DNA of 64,000 nucleotides from Bradyrhizobium mercantei (GCF_001982635.1 NZ_MKFI01000007.1:124001-188000); one strand, 5' to 3'. Positions 24,281 through 33,885 are shown, numbered from the stretch's first letter. Program-made: numbers and translations. Notes: a model not told the origin generated them from the letters alone.

Positions 24281-27200
24281 ATCCGGCTCCGCATCGCCGA
24301 TCGCGTCGTCAAGCGACGGCTGCAACGAGGGCGACGTCGACATCTTCAACAGCTCGGCGAGATCGCGCGGCGCCAGCGGCCGGCTGAACAGGAAGCCCTG
24401 CATCTCGTCGCAGGCATGCGCGCGCAGGAACTCCTGCTGCTCGGAGGTCTCGACGCCTTCGGCGACGATGGTCATACCGAGCGCCTTGCCCATGCTGATG
24501 ATCGCCTGTGCGATCGCCACGTCCTCGGAATCGTTGGGCAGGTCGCGCACGAAGGAGCGATCGATCTTGATGGTGTCGATCGGAAACTGCTTCATCAGCG
24601 ACATCGATGAATAGCCGGTGCCGAAATCGTCGATCGCGAGCCGAATGCCGCGATTCTGGATCGCATCGAGCACGCGGACCGCGCGCGTCACGTTGCGCAT
24701 CACCATGCTTTCGGTGACCTCGAGTTGCAGCAGCGCCGGCGACATGCCGCTCGCCGCCAGCGCCTCGTCGATGTCGTCGAGCAAATTCGGATCGCCGAAT
24801 TGCCGCGGCGAGAGATTGACCGCCATGGTCACCGCCTTGAGGCCGCGCCGCTGCCAAATCATGTTCTGCGCGCAGGCTTCCTTCAGCACCCAGCGGCCGA
24901 TCGGCACGATCAGGCCGACCTCTTCGGCGAGCGGAATGAACTGCCCCGGCGACACCTTGCCGAGCTCGGGATGGGTCCAGCGCAGCAGCGCCTCGACGCC
25001 GCTGATCTGCCCGCTCGCCATGTCGACCTTGGGCTGATAGTCGAGCGAGAATTGGTTGCGTTCGAGCGCGCGGCGCAGCGCGCTCTCCATCGTCAGGCGC
25101 TCGATCGACTGCGCTCTGACCTCGTTGGAGAAGAATCGGAAGCCGTTCTTGCCGTCCTCCTTGGCGAGGTACATCGCCATGTCGGCATTCTTGGTCAGCG
25201 TCTGCACGTCGGAGCCGTCGGCGGGATACATCGCGATCCCGATCGACGCCGTGGTGTGGCACTCGTGTCCGCTGATCTGCAGCGGCTGGCTGAGCGAGAC
25301 CAGGAGATCGCCGGCGATGCGCTCGACGTCGTCACGGTCAGCGGTTTCCTCCAGGATGACCACGAACTCGTCGCCACCGAGCCGCGCCACCACGTCGCTC
25401 GCGCGCAACGATCCCTGCAACCGCTCGGCGATCGCCACCAGCAGCATGTCGCCGGCATCGTGACCGAGCGAGTCGTTGATGATCTTGAAACGATCGAGAT
25501 CGATGAACAGCACCGCGAGCTGACGGCGATGGCGGTCCGCCGCCGAGATCGCGTGACGCAGCATCTCGTTGAAGGTTTCGCGGTTCGGCAGGTTGGTCAG
25601 GCTGTCATGCGAGGCAAGATATTCGATCCGCTCATCGGCCTTGTGCTTTTCGTCGGCGCGATCGAAGCTCTCCAGCGCGAAGGCCAGATTGTCGGCGAGC
25701 CGCTGCAGCAGCTCGGTGAACTCCGGCGTGAAGGTGTCCTTCTCGATCGCGACGAAGATCATAACGCCGACCACCTGCCCGCTGACGGTCAGCGGGAACG
25801 AGGCGCTGGACTGCGTCCCGTCGAGGCGGGCCCGCTCATGGAAAGCGACAGTCTCGCTGTCGGCAAAATAGTCGTTGATGATGCACGCCTTGCCGGAGCG
25901 GAACGCCCGGCCGCAGGCGCCGCGCCCCTCGGGATGCGCCTCGCTGACCGAGAGCGTCACCTGGCTTGCGCCCTCCGCCGCCGGGCCCGCGATCGCGACG
26001 ATCCGCAGATAATCGCTTCCGCCCTGCGCGAGCGCGATCGTGGTCGAGGTGAACTTGCCACCGGTTGCTGCCGCCTCGCAGACCAGTTGATACAATTCGG
26101 CGCGGGACTTCGCCCGCATGATCGCCTCATTGGTCGCGCTCAACGCCGCGAACATCCGCGACAGCCGCTCTTTCTGCTCATCGGCCCGCGCCTTCTCGTC
26201 GGCGCGGTCGAAATTGGCGAGTGCGAACGAGACGTTCTCGGCGAGCCGCTGCAACAGCGCCATCATCTCCGGGCTGAAGGTGCCGAATTCGCTGGAGAGG
26301 AACACCAGCGCGCCGATCGCCTCGCCGTTCTTCAGTAGCGGCAGCGCCGCGCCGGACTTGCTGCCGCTGTCGCGGACCACCGGATAGACATGCGATTCAG
26401 GACCGAAGTCGCTGAGATAATCGTTGCTGATACAGGGTCTGCGGGTGCGGATCGCAACGCCGGTCAGGGTCTGTCCCTCCGGACGGGTCGCATCGGCCGA
26501 CAACTGGACTTCCCTTGCTCGCACCCGGTCCGGCCCGGAGGCAGCGACGTTCTCCAGGAAGGCCTCGCCCGGGCGGACCAGCCTGATCGTTGCCGAGATG
26601 AATTGCCCGCCGACGGCTGCGGCATCGCAGACCAGATCGAACAGCTCGCTGCGGGATTTCGCCCGCATGATCGCTTCATTGGTCGCGCTCAGCGCCGCGA
26701 ACATCCGCCGCAGCCGTTCCTTCTGCTCCTCGGTGCGCGCCTTCTCGTCGGCGCGATCGAAACTTCCGAGCGCGTAGGATACGTTGTCGGCGAGCCGCTG
26801 CAACAGCTCGGCGAATTCGGCCGAGAAGGTGTTGCGCTTGGCGGAGATGAACAGCATCACGCCGACCGGCTCGTCGTCGACGATCAGCGGAAACGCCGCT
26901 CCGGATCGCGCATCCTCGCGGTCGATGACATCGCGGAACGGGCTGTTGGCGACGTCGCCCAGGAAATCGTTGTTGATGCAGGCGCGCCGGGAGCGGAACG
27001 CCCGGCCGCAGACGCCGTGCCCCTCGGGCCGCGCCTCGCTGCGCGAGACGTTGAGACGGCGCGCATTCGTCGCGGTCGGCCCCGCGACCGCCATCATCTC
27101 CAGGAAGTCGTCGCCGGGCTTGGAGATCAGGATGCTGGTGGAATTGAACCCGCCGCCATGCGCCGCCGCCGCGCAAACCAGCTCGAACATCTCGAGCCGC

Positions 27201-28405
27201 GACCGCGCGCGCATGATCGCCTCATTGGTCGCGCTCAACGCCGCGAACATCCGCGACAGCCGCTCGCGCTCGGCGTCCGCCTTGGCTTTCTCGGTGGCGC
27301 GGCCGAAATTGTCCAGCGCGACCGACACATTTTCGGCGATCCCCGCGAGCAGCGCGATGATCTCGTCATCGCGCGCCCAGGAATTGCTGGTGAAGAAGAT
27401 CAGGACGCCGATGCTCCTGCCGAACCGGGTGAGCGGCAGCGCGACGCAGGCCATCATGCCGCTGCCGCGGACCGGCGTCTGCTGCTGGCTTGTCGATATC
27501 GGAATGTCGTGCTCGACGCAGGGCCGCTGCGACCGGAACGCCTCGCCACAGATACCCTTGCCGTAGACGTTATCCGGATCGGTCGAGAAGCGCGTCTGGG
27601 TGATCAACTCGATCGCCTCGCCGGTGCCGGCGACGGGTTCGAGCCAGTGCGTGTCCGGCTCCGCCAGCAACACCACCGTGGCGAAGGATTTTCCGCTGAA
27701 CACCGCGGCATCGCAGACCCGCTGATAGAGATCGTGCTCGGTCTTGGCGCGGAGGATCGCCTCGTTGGTCGCGCTGATGGCGCCGAACATGCGGTTCAGC
27801 CGGCGCATCGCCCGCTCGCCGCTCTTGCGCGAAGCCTCATGATCGAAATTGTCGAGCGCAAAGGACACGTTGGCCGCCATGCGCTCCAGCAGCGAAACCA
27901 TCTCCTCGCCCAGCGAGTTGATCTCGCGCCGCGTCACCATGAAAACGCCGACGCTGCGCCCGTTGCAGACCAGCGGCATGGCCGCGGCCGCGCCGACGCC
28001 GGCCGCCGCGGCACCACGGCGCCAAGCCGCCGAGCGGGCATCGTTGACATAGTCGTTGCTGACGCAGGCCCTCTTGTCGCGGAACGCCCGTCCGGCAACG
28101 CCGTCGCCTTCGGGGGTGTTGGCGATGGCCGAAATCGTGATGCTGCGCAGGCGCGCGACGTCGTCGCCGTAACCGGCTGCGAATCTCAGCAGACCGGTAT
28201 CAGGCTCCAGCAAGAACACGGTCGCGGCCAGGAAGCTCCCGCTCGAGAACGCGGCTTCGCAGACCTTTCCGTACAATTCTTCCAGTGATTTCGCGTACAG
28301 GATCGCTTCGTTGGTGGCGCTCAACGCCGCGAATGTACGCCCGATGCTCGACTGCACGATCTCTGAAGGCCCCGGGGCCACCCCCTTCAATCTGGGCCGG
28401 AACAT
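24254..28405 (-). CDS. Five-GAF diguanylate cyclase/phosphodiesterase
   Basis: A 1383-residue signalling protein. Five GAF modules repeat about every 180 residues, each opened by a near-identical FAALSATNEAI linker at about residues 25, 208, 387, 570 and 753. A GGDEF domain follows (intact RLGGDEFVVIL near residue 1010), then an EAL domain (EALLRW near 1138, DDFGTGYSS, KIDRSFVRDL, VAEGVET). Both catalytic motifs look intact, so it could make and degrade cyclic di-GMP. It has no membrane segment, so it would sense cytosolic ligands. It lies between the polysaccharide cluster and a catabolic operon; c-di-GMP often controls exopolysaccharide. Confidence 0.93.
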   Translation of the reverse strand: MFRPRLKGVAPGPSEIVQSSIGRTFAALSATNEAILYAKSLEELYGKVCEAAFSSGSFLAATVFLLEPDTGLLRFAAGYGDDVARLRSITISAIANTPEGDGVAGRAFRDKRACVSNDYVNDARSAAWRRGAAAAGVGAAAAMPLVCNGRSVGVFMVTRREINSLGEEMVSLLERMAANVSFALDNFDHEASRKSGERAMRRLNRMFGAISATNEAILRAKTEHDLYQRVCDAAVFSGKSFATVVLLAEPDTHWLEPVAGTGEAIELITQTRFSTDPDNVYGKGICGEAFRSQRPCVEHDIPISTSQQQTPVRGSGMMACVALPLTRFGRSIGVLIFFTSNSWARDDEIIALLAGIAENVSVALDNFGRATEKAKADAERERLSRMFAALSATNEAIMRARSRLEMFELVCAAAAHGGGFNSTSILISKPGDDFLEMMAVAGPTATNARRLNVSRSEARPEGHGVCGRAFRSRRACINNDFLGDVANSPFRDVIDREDARSGAAFPLIVDDEPVGVMLFISAKRNTFSAEFAELLQRLADNVSYALGSFDRADEKARTEEQKERLRRMFAALSATNEAIMRAKSRSELFDLVCDAAAVGGQFISATIRLVRPGEAFLENVAASGPDRVRAREVQLSADATRPEGQTLTGVAIRTRRPCISNDYLSDFGPESHVYPVVRDSGSKSGAALPLLKNGEAIGALVFLSSEFGTFSPEMMALLQRLAENVSFALANFDRADEKARADEQKERLSRMFAALSATNEAIMRAKSRAELYQLVCEAAATGGKFTSTTIALAQGGSDYLRIVAIAGPAAEGASQVTLSVSEAHPEGRGACGRAFRSGKACIINDYFADSETVAFHERARLDGTQSSASFPLTVSGQVVGVMIFVAIEKDTFTPEFTELLQRLADNLAFALESFDRADEKHKADERIEYLASHDSLTNLPNRETFNEMLRHAISAADRHRRQLAVLFIDLDRFKIINDSLGHDAGDMLLVAIAERLQGSLRASDVVARLGGDEFVVILEETADRDDVERIAGDLLVSLSQPLQISGHECHTTASIGIAMYPADGSDVQTLTKNADMAMYLAKEDGKNGFRFFSNEVRAQSIERLTMESALRRALERNQFSLDYQPKVDMASGQISGVEALLRWTHPELGKVSPGQFIPLAEEVGLIVPIGRWVLKEACAQNMIWQRRGLKAVTMAVNLSPRQFGDPNLLDDIDEALAASGMSPALLQLEVTESMVMRNVTRAVRVLDAIQNRGIRLAIDDFGTGYSSMSLMKQFPIDTIKIDRSFVRDLPNDSEDVAIAQAIISMGKALGMTIVAEGVETSEQQEFLRAHACDEMQGFLFSRPLAPRDLAELLKMSTSPSLQPSLDDAIGDAEPDLGRKRAVV

Positions 28406-28759
28406 TGCCCGCGATAGGCCTAAATGGTGGTTAGCGTATCCGGCAAGTTGCGAGACAAAGTAAACGGCTGACGAACACGGGAAGCGGTTTTCCGGGATAT
28501 TACGGACCCTTGTGTGTCAGGCTGAGGCGAAGGGCGATGAGGCGCCGGTCGCCGCCCTGCCGGCGCCGCCGGAGCCGCCAAATTCCGCATCGCGACCGCG
28601 CCCGTTCCACTCCGTGAAATCATGGCTGCCAGCACCCTGCTGGCGGTATGGCGGACCGGATTTTCTGCGCTTGCTCGCCCCCCGGCGCTTTGAGAGCATG
28701 AGCCCGACAACCACAAGCACGACCCGCACATCATGCGGGCAGACCGCGAGGAAAATCCC
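28406..28759. other. 354-bp divergent intergenic region
   Basis: It lies between the GGDEF/EAL gene and the Ldh operon and should carry both promoters. It contains a fragment of repeat G near 28478-28497 (GGGAAGCGGTTTTCCGGGAT). Short reading frames here overlap real genes or lack start signals; I see no gene. Confidence 0.5.
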
Positions 28760-29812
28760 ATGCCGATCGTCCAGGCCGACCGTCTCACGCGCATCGGCGC
28801 GGCGCTCCTGAAAGGCGCCGGCGCATCGGAGGAGGAGGCGAGCGCCGTCGCGTCCGGCTGCGTCAACGCCAACCTCGCCGGCCACGACTCCCACGGCGTG
28901 ATCGCGATCCCGACCTATATCGACCGGATCAAGGCCGGCCATATCGTGCCCGGCGCGAAATGGACCATCGTACAGGAGACGCCGACCACGACCGTGATCG
29001 ACGGCCATTGGGGCTTCGGCTTCCACGTCAACGCCAAGGCGATGGAAATGACCATCAACAAGGCGAAGACCGCCAATGTCGCGGCCTGCACCGTGTTCCG
29101 GCAGAGCCATGTCGGGCGTCTCGCGCATTACCCGATGATGGCGATGCGCGAGGGCATGATCGGGATTGCGGCAGCCGATTCCGGCCGCTCGCCGAAACAT
29201 GTCGCGCCGTTCGGCGGCCGCGAAGCCCGGCTCGGCACCAATCCACTCTCGATCGCGGTGCCCTCCGATCTCGAGGCGCCGTTCTATTTGGACATGGCGA
29301 CCTCGGCGGTCGCCGCCGGCAAGATCCAGCTCGCGGTGGCGCGCGGCGAGAGCATCCCGAAGGGCTGGATCATCGACGCCGAAGGCCGCGACACCACCGA
29401 CCCGAAAGACTACCGCAAGGGCGGCGCGCTGCTGCCGCTCGGCGGCAGCGAAGGCTACAAGGGCTCGGGCCTTGCGGCGATGGTCGAGGTGCTGTGCGGC
29501 CTCCTGACCGGCCTCGGCTTCGGCGTCGAGCCGACCGGCCGGCACAATGACGGCTGCTTCATGGCGGTGTTCAACGTCGCCGCATTCCGCCCGCTCAAGG
29601 ATTTCAGGAAGGAGGTCGCCGACTTCGCCCGCTATCTGAAATCGACGCCGCCGTCGGAAGGAAGCCGCGGCGTGTTCTATCCGGGCGAGGTCGAGCATCT
29701 GCGCGAGGTCGAGCGGCGCAAGAACGGCATCGAGATCGAGGATGCGACCTGGGACAAGCTCAAGGCACTCGCCGCCGACTACAAGCTCGCGGATGAGCTT
29801 GGTCTTCGCTGA
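28760..29812 (+). CDS. Ldh-family (malate/L-lactate dehydrogenase type) oxidoreductase
   Basis: A 350-residue member of the malate/L-sulfolactate/ureidoglycolate dehydrogenase family. Landmarks are GHDSHGVIAIP near residue 40, FRQSHVGRLAHYPMMA, and YKGSGLAAMVEVLCGLLTG. It oxidises a 2-hydroxy acid with NAD(P)+. GAGG 10 nt upstream supports the ATG at 28760 rather than the in-frame start at 28733. It heads a three-gene operon: a flavin monooxygenase begins 24 bp later and a FAH-type hydrolase follows. The substrate is unknown. Confidence 0.9.
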   Translation: MPIVQADRLTRIGAALLKGAGASEEEASAVASGCVNANLAGHDSHGVIAIPTYIDRIKAGHIVPGAKWTIVQETPTTTVIDGHWGFGFHVNAKAMEMTINKAKTANVAACTVFRQSHVGRLAHYPMMAMREGMIGIAAADSGRSPKHVAPFGGREARLGTNPLSIAVPSDLEAPFYLDMATSAVAAGKIQLAVARGESIPKGWIIDAEGRDTTDPKDYRKGGALLPLGGSEGYKGSGLAAMVEVLCGLLTGLGFGVEPTGRHNDGCFMAVFNVAAFRPLKDFRKEVADFARYLKSTPPSEGSRGVFYPGEVEHLREVERRKNGIEIEDATWDKLKALAADYKLADELGLR

Positions 29813-29836
29813 ACTATCCGAGCACGGGAGAACGAC

Positions 29837-31201
29837 ATGACACGGCAAATGGCGCTGGTTGGCTTTTTGCAGGCGCAGAACTGCACCAACCTGCCGGGCT
29901 CCTGGCGCCACCCGGAGTCGCGCGACGATTCGATGTCGGCCGACTACTACCAGGAGATCGCGCGCATCCTCGAGCGCGGCAAATTCCACATGGCGTTCTT
30001 CGACGATCGCCTCGCAATGCCCGATCGCTACGGCAACGATCACGCCCACACCGTCGAATACGGCATCCGCTGCGTGAAGATGGACCCGATCGTGGTGCTG
30101 ACCACGATGGGCATGGTCACGACCAGGCTCGGCCTCGCCTCGACCGCGTCCACCACCTATTTCGAGCCGTTCGACGTCGCCCGCCGCTTCGCCACGCTCG
30201 ACCTGATGACGGGCGGCCGCGCCGCCTGGAACGTGGTGACCTCGGTCAATGACGGCGAAGCGCTCAACATGGGCCGCGCGCAGCATCTCGAGCACGATCA
30301 CCGCTACGATCGCGCTGACGAATTCATGGAGGTGGTGCTCGGCCACTGGGACGCCTGGGAAGACGGCTCGCTCGTCATCGACAAGACAAGCGGCCGCTTT
30401 GCTGATCCAACGAAAGTGAAGCGGCTCGATCACAAGGGCCAATTCTTCACCTCGCGCGGCCCGTTCACGGTGCCGCGCTCGGCGCAGGGCCATCCCGTCG
30501 TGATCCAGGCCGGCGCCTCCGGCCGCGGCCAGCGCTTTGCCGGACGCTGGGGCGAGGTGATCTTCACCGCGGCGCGCAACCTGGCCAATGCCAAGCAGGG
30601 CTATGACGCGATCCGCGGCGAGGCCGCCAAGGCCGGCCGCGATCCCGACCAGATGTTCCTCTGCAACCTGATCACGCCGGTGACCGGCGCGACCAAGGCC
30701 GAGGCCGAGGACCGCATGGCCGTGATCCAGAAACTGCCGCTCGAGATCGACGCGCTGTCGCTGCTCGCCGAGGGCCTCAACTTCGATTTCGGCGCCAAGG
30801 GGATCGACGAGCCGCTCACGACAGAAGAATTGCAGGGCATGCAAGGCATGCTCGGCATCCGCGACGGCGTGCTGCGCACCTCCGGCAAGACCAATCCCTC
30901 GACCCGCGACTTCATCACCTTCTCCGGCCGCGGCCAGGTGCAGGACGCGATGGTCGGCGGCCCCAAGGAGATCGCCGACCGGCTGGAGGAAATGTTTGTC
31001 AATCGCGGTTGCGATGGTTTCGTGGTCGCGGCGAGCTACGTGCCGGGCTCCTATGCCGACTTCGTCGACCATGTGGTGCCGGAGTTGCAGAAGCGCGGCC
31101 TGTTCCACAAGGACTACGCCGGCATGACGCTGCGCGAGAATCTCGGGCTGAAGCGTCCCGCCGCGGGCGCCTGGAAGACCCGCGCGCAGGCCGCGGAATA
31201 G
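29837..31201 (+). CDS. LLM-class flavin-dependent monooxygenase (NtaA/DszA type)
   Basis: A 454-residue bacterial-luciferase-like monooxygenase of the NtaA/SnaA/DszA group. Typical features are FHMAFFDDRLAMPD, the AARRFATLDLMTGGRAAWNVVTS-type segment near residue 125 (here VARRFATLDLMTGG), and VIQAGASGRGQRFAGRWGEVIF. It uses reduced FMN from a separate reductase, not seen here, to oxygenate a small organic substrate. It sits between Ldh and FAH-type genes, so the three are probably one catabolic route. Confidence 0.9.
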   Translation: MTRQMALVGFLQAQNCTNLPGSWRHPESRDDSMSADYYQEIARILERGKFHMAFFDDRLAMPDRYGNDHAHTVEYGIRCVKMDPIVVLTTMGMVTTRLGLASTASTTYFEPFDVARRFATLDLMTGGRAAWNVVTSVNDGEALNMGRAQHLEHDHRYDRADEFMEVVLGHWDAWEDGSLVIDKTSGRFADPTKVKRLDHKGQFFTSRGPFTVPRSAQGHPVVIQAGASGRGQRFAGRWGEVIFTAARNLANAKQGYDAIRGEAAKAGRDPDQMFLCNLITPVTGATKAEAEDRMAVIQKLPLEIDALSLLAEGLNFDFGAKGIDEPLTTEELQGMQGMLGIRDGVLRTSGKTNPSTRDFITFSGRGQVQDAMVGGPKEIADRLEEMFVNRGCDGFVVAASYVPGSYADFVDHVVPELQKRGLFHKDYAGMTLRENLGLKRPAAGAWKTRAQAAE

Positions 31202-31212
31202 AGGAGATCATC

Positions 31213-32010
31213 ATGCGCTGGCTGAAATTCACCGCTGCAGGCACGACGGCGGGTACTGCTTCTTGGGGCCTCGTCGAGGGCGACACCGTCACGACCGTCA
31301 ACGGCGATCCATTCGGTGAATGGAGCAAGACGTCGAAGACCCATGCCCTGAAGGACATCAAGATCGAGCTGCCGCTGGTCCCGCGCACCTTCTACTGCGT
31401 CGGGCTGAACTATCTGAAGCACCTCAAGGAAGCCGCCGACAAGGCCGGCACGGTGCCGAACGTTCCTGACCGGCCCGAGATCGGCTACCGCGCGCAGAAC
31501 GCGCTGATCGCCCATGACGAGGATGTCGTGATCCCGGCAAGCGCGACCGAGAAGATCCATTACGAGGGCGAGCTCGTCGTCGTGATCGGCAAGAAGGCCA
31601 AGCATCTGACCGAAGCCAACGCGATGGACTGCGTGTTCGGCTACACCATCGGCAACGACGTCTCCGAACGCAGCTGGCAGAAGGCCGATCGCGGGCTGTG
31701 GCGATCCAAGAACGCCGACACCTTCAAACCGATGGGCCCGTGGATCGAGACCGATGTCGATCTCGACCGGATGGAGACCGCGATCCGCGTCAACGGCAAG
31801 CAGACCGGCCGCTTCCGCACCAACGAGATGATCTTCGGCATCGTCCCCTTCCTCGTCGAGCTGAGCAAATACTTCACGCTGTCGCCCGGCGACGTGATCT
31901 GGATGGGCACCGACGGCGCCTCGCCCGACCTGAAGGACGGCGACGTGGTGGAGATCGACATCACCGGCATCGGGACGCTGCGCAACAGGTTCGTGAGGGA
32001 GAAGGTGTAA
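31213..32010 (+). CDS. Fumarylacetoacetate hydrolase-family protein
   Basis: A 265-residue FAH-superfamily hydrolase or decarboxylase. The C-terminal fold shows YEGELVVVIGKKAKH (metal-binding Glu), GYTIGNDVSERSWQ and GDVIWMGTDGASPDLKDGD, the standard family blocks. Members cleave C-C bonds in 2,4-diketo acids using Mg2+ or Mn2+. GAGGAG 5-6 nt upstream and an 11-bp gap to the monooxygenase show operon linkage. Together with Ldh and the flavin enzyme it suggests breakdown of a ring or branched organic acid; the pathway is not identifiable. Confidence 0.92.
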   Translation: MRWLKFTAAGTTAGTASWGLVEGDTVTTVNGDPFGEWSKTSKTHALKDIKIELPLVPRTFYCVGLNYLKHLKEAADKAGTVPNVPDRPEIGYRAQNALIAHDEDVVIPASATEKIHYEGELVVVIGKKAKHLTEANAMDCVFGYTIGNDVSERSWQKADRGLWRSKNADTFKPMGPWIETDVDLDRMETAIRVNGKQTGRFRTNEMIFGIVPFLVELSKYFTLSPGDVIWMGTDGASPDLKDGDVVEIDITGIGTLRNRFVREKV

Positions 32011-32023
32011 GGGCTTGCCAGAC

Positions 32024-32150
32024 CCGTCATCCTGAGGAGCGCGCAACGCGCGCGTCTCGAAGGATCGACGGCCACCAGCCCGGCCGCGCATCCTTCGCGG
32101 CTCGCCCAGCGGCGCCAGTGCGCCGCAAGGCTCGCACCTCAGGATAATGG
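32024..32150. repeat. Palindromic intergenic repeat, family A
   Basis: The arms are CCCGTCATCCTGAGG and, inverted, CACCTCAGGATAATGG, with inner CTCGAAGGATCG/GCATCCTTCG pairs. Five further copies occur at 34398, 41543, 53657, 58388 and 61628. Together with repeat E it fills the gap between the FAH-type gene and LysR. Confidence 0.8.
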
Positions 32151-32179
32151 AAATAGGGGCTCGGTCGCATTCTCTCCAT

Positions 32180-32299
32180 TCGTCGTCCCTGCGAAAGCAG
32201 GGACCCATACTCCGCGGCCTGGGTTGCTGAAGGGACTCGTCGTTCCGACATCGCGCGCCAACAATCTTTCATGGATCCCTGCTTTCGCAGGGACGACAC
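32180..32299. repeat. Palindromic intergenic repeat, family E
   Basis: CGTCGTCCCTGCGAAAGCAG at the left pairs with CTGCTTTCGCAGGGACGACA at the right; each arm also folds on itself. A short relative (CGTCCCTG-N6-CAGGGACG) is at 52579-52600. Confidence 0.75.
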
Positions 32300-32349
32300 T
32301 GAACTTGTTGAGGCATGGGGGGTCATACATCCAGCGCAGACCGGATGGC

Positions 32350-33270
32350 TCACCGACCGGCCCCCGGCCGGCTCTTCACGTGATCAATGAACGCCCGCAG
32401 CTTCGGCAGGATCTGGCGGTGGCCGGGATAGTAGAGGAACACGCCGGGCGTCGTCGTCGCGAACGGCTCCAGCACACGGACGAGCTTCTTCTCCTTCACG
32501 GCGCCGGTGATCAGCGGTGCGGGCACCTGCGCGAGGCCCACGCCTTCGAGCGCCGCGCCGACCAGCGTCGGGAAATCATGGCCGATGAATGATCCCGACA
32601 CAGTCAGCTCGATCGAGCGGCCATTGTCGTTCAGCGACCATGGCGCGAGCCCGCCGTTCGATCGCCGCAGCCGCAGGCAGGCGTGTTCGCGCAAATCGTC
32701 CGGACGCTTCGGCCGGCCGCGGCGCGCGAGATAGTCGGGGCTGCCGACGATCGCGAACGGGAACGGCCTGGTCAGGCGCACCGCGACCATGTCCGGGTTG
32801 ATGAACTGACCCATCCGGATGCCGGCATCGAAACCGCCGGCGGCGAGATCGACCAGCTCCTCGCTGGCGGCGAGCTCGACCTCGATCTCGGGATAGGCCT
32901 TGCAGAACGAGGCGATCAGCGGCTCCAGCAGGATCGGCACCACCGAGCGCGGCACGGTGAGCCGCAACAGCCCGGCCGGCTTCTGCCCGAGCTCGCGCGC
33001 GGCCCCGCTCGCGGCGACCAGCTCCTCGAACGCAGGCCTGGCGCGCGCCAGGAATCGCTCGCCGGCCTCGGTCAGCCCGACACTGCGGGTGGTGCGGATG
33101 AACAGCACGGCGCCGAGGCGCGCCTCGAGCGCGCGCACCGCCTGGCTGATCGCCGACGGCGTCACGGCGAGCTCGGTCGCCGCGCGGCGAAAGCTGCGGT
33201 GCTGGGCGACGCTGAGGAACGCCTCCACGCCGTCGAGCGCGCCCTGCCGGACTGTGAAGTTCTGCTTCAT
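32350..33270 (-). CDS. LysR-family transcriptional regulator
   Basis: A 306-residue, full-length LysR protein. The helix-turn-helix is at residues about 10-65 (FRRAATELAVTPSAISQAVR, then ALEARLGAVLFIRTTR), followed by a substrate-binding domain opening with GLLRLTVPRSVV. It is divergent from the small exported protein at 33385, its likely target, with about 114 bp between. The effector is unknown. Confidence 0.93.
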   Translation of the reverse strand: MKQNFTVRQGALDGVEAFLSVAQHRSFRRAATELAVTPSAISQAVRALEARLGAVLFIRTTRSVGLTEAGERFLARARPAFEELVAASGAARELGQKPAGLLRLTVPRSVVPILLEPLIASFCKAYPEIEVELAASEELVDLAAGGFDAGIRMGQFINPDMVAVRLTRPFPFAIVGSPDYLARRGRPKRPDDLREHACLRLRRSNGGLAPWSLNDNGRSIELTVSGSFIGHDFPTLVGAALEGVGLAQVPAPLITGAVKEKKLVRVLEPFATTTPGVFLYYPGHRQILPKLRAFIDHVKSRPGAGR

Positions 33271-33359
33271 GGCCCGTCAACATTATCGCGAATAGTCGCC
33301 CACGGAAAGCCGCCCTAGATCGGAGGCAACAGCGCCACGCGCGCTGCTCCACGCCACAT

Positions 33360-33375
33360 CACGACATCTGTCGTG
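33360..33375. promoter_or_regulatory. Palindrome at the start of the exported protein gene
   Basis: CACGACA-TC-TGTCGTG is a perfect 7-bp inverted repeat ending 9 bp before the ATG at 33385. It could be an operator or an RNA hairpin near the ribosome site. It overlaps an alternative GTG start at 33373. Confidence 0.35.
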
Positions 33376-33384
33376 AGCGGAGAC

Positions 33385-33813
33385 ATGCGACCGATGCAAG
33401 CAATCCGTCACGCAATCCTTGCCCTCACCCTCACTTTGACAGGCTTAACCACCATGACCGCTCCCTCCCCTGCCCAGGCCCAATCACAAGTACAAGCTCA
33501 AGCCACCTCCCCCATCACCACCGGCGTGATGGTCATCCTGACCGTCAAGCCGGGCGTCACCCGCGAACAGGTGATGGCCGTGATGCCGGACGAAATCCGC
33601 CAGACCGTGCAGCTCTACCTCAATGGCAAGCTTCGCGAATGGTATTCGCGGTCCGACGGGCGCGGCGTCGTCTTCCTGCTCGACGCCAGGGACACCGCCG
33701 AGGCGCACGCGATCATGGAGGGCCTGCCGCTGTCCAAGCTCGACATCATGGACCACGACTACATCGCGGTCGGCCCGCTGCTGCCGCTGCGCCTGCTCGT
33801 CGCCAAGCCCTGA
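33385..33813 (+). CDS. Small exported protein, ferredoxin-like fold (muconolactone isomerase/YciI-like)
   Basis: About 142 residues with a signal peptide (ILALTLTLTGLTTM, cleaved near AQA). The rest (GVMVILTVKPGVTREQVMAVM to HAIMEGLPLSKLDIMDHDYIAVGPLLPL) looks like a small alpha/beta ferredoxin-like domain resembling muconolactone isomerase or YciI proteins. Function unknown. Starts at 33373 (GTG), 33385 and 33394 are all possible. It is divergent from LysR. Confidence 0.7.
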   Translation: MRPMQAIRHAILALTLTLTGLTTMTAPSPAQAQSQVQAQATSPITTGVMVILTVKPGVTREQVMAVMPDEIRQTVQLYLNGKLREWYSRSDGRGVVFLLDARDTAEAHAIMEGLPLSKLDIMDHDYIAVGPLLPLRLLVAKP

Positions 33814-33885
33814 ACGGCTTGCGAGGTCGAACCTGATCGTCGGGTTCGACCTCGCCACCGGATCGACAAACAGAGGAGGCCGGCT

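Noticed and set aside
26390..28288. 632-codon open frame on the plus strand opposite the five-GAF gene
   Set aside because: Antisense shadow of GAF repeats; no recognisable motifs and no ribosome site.
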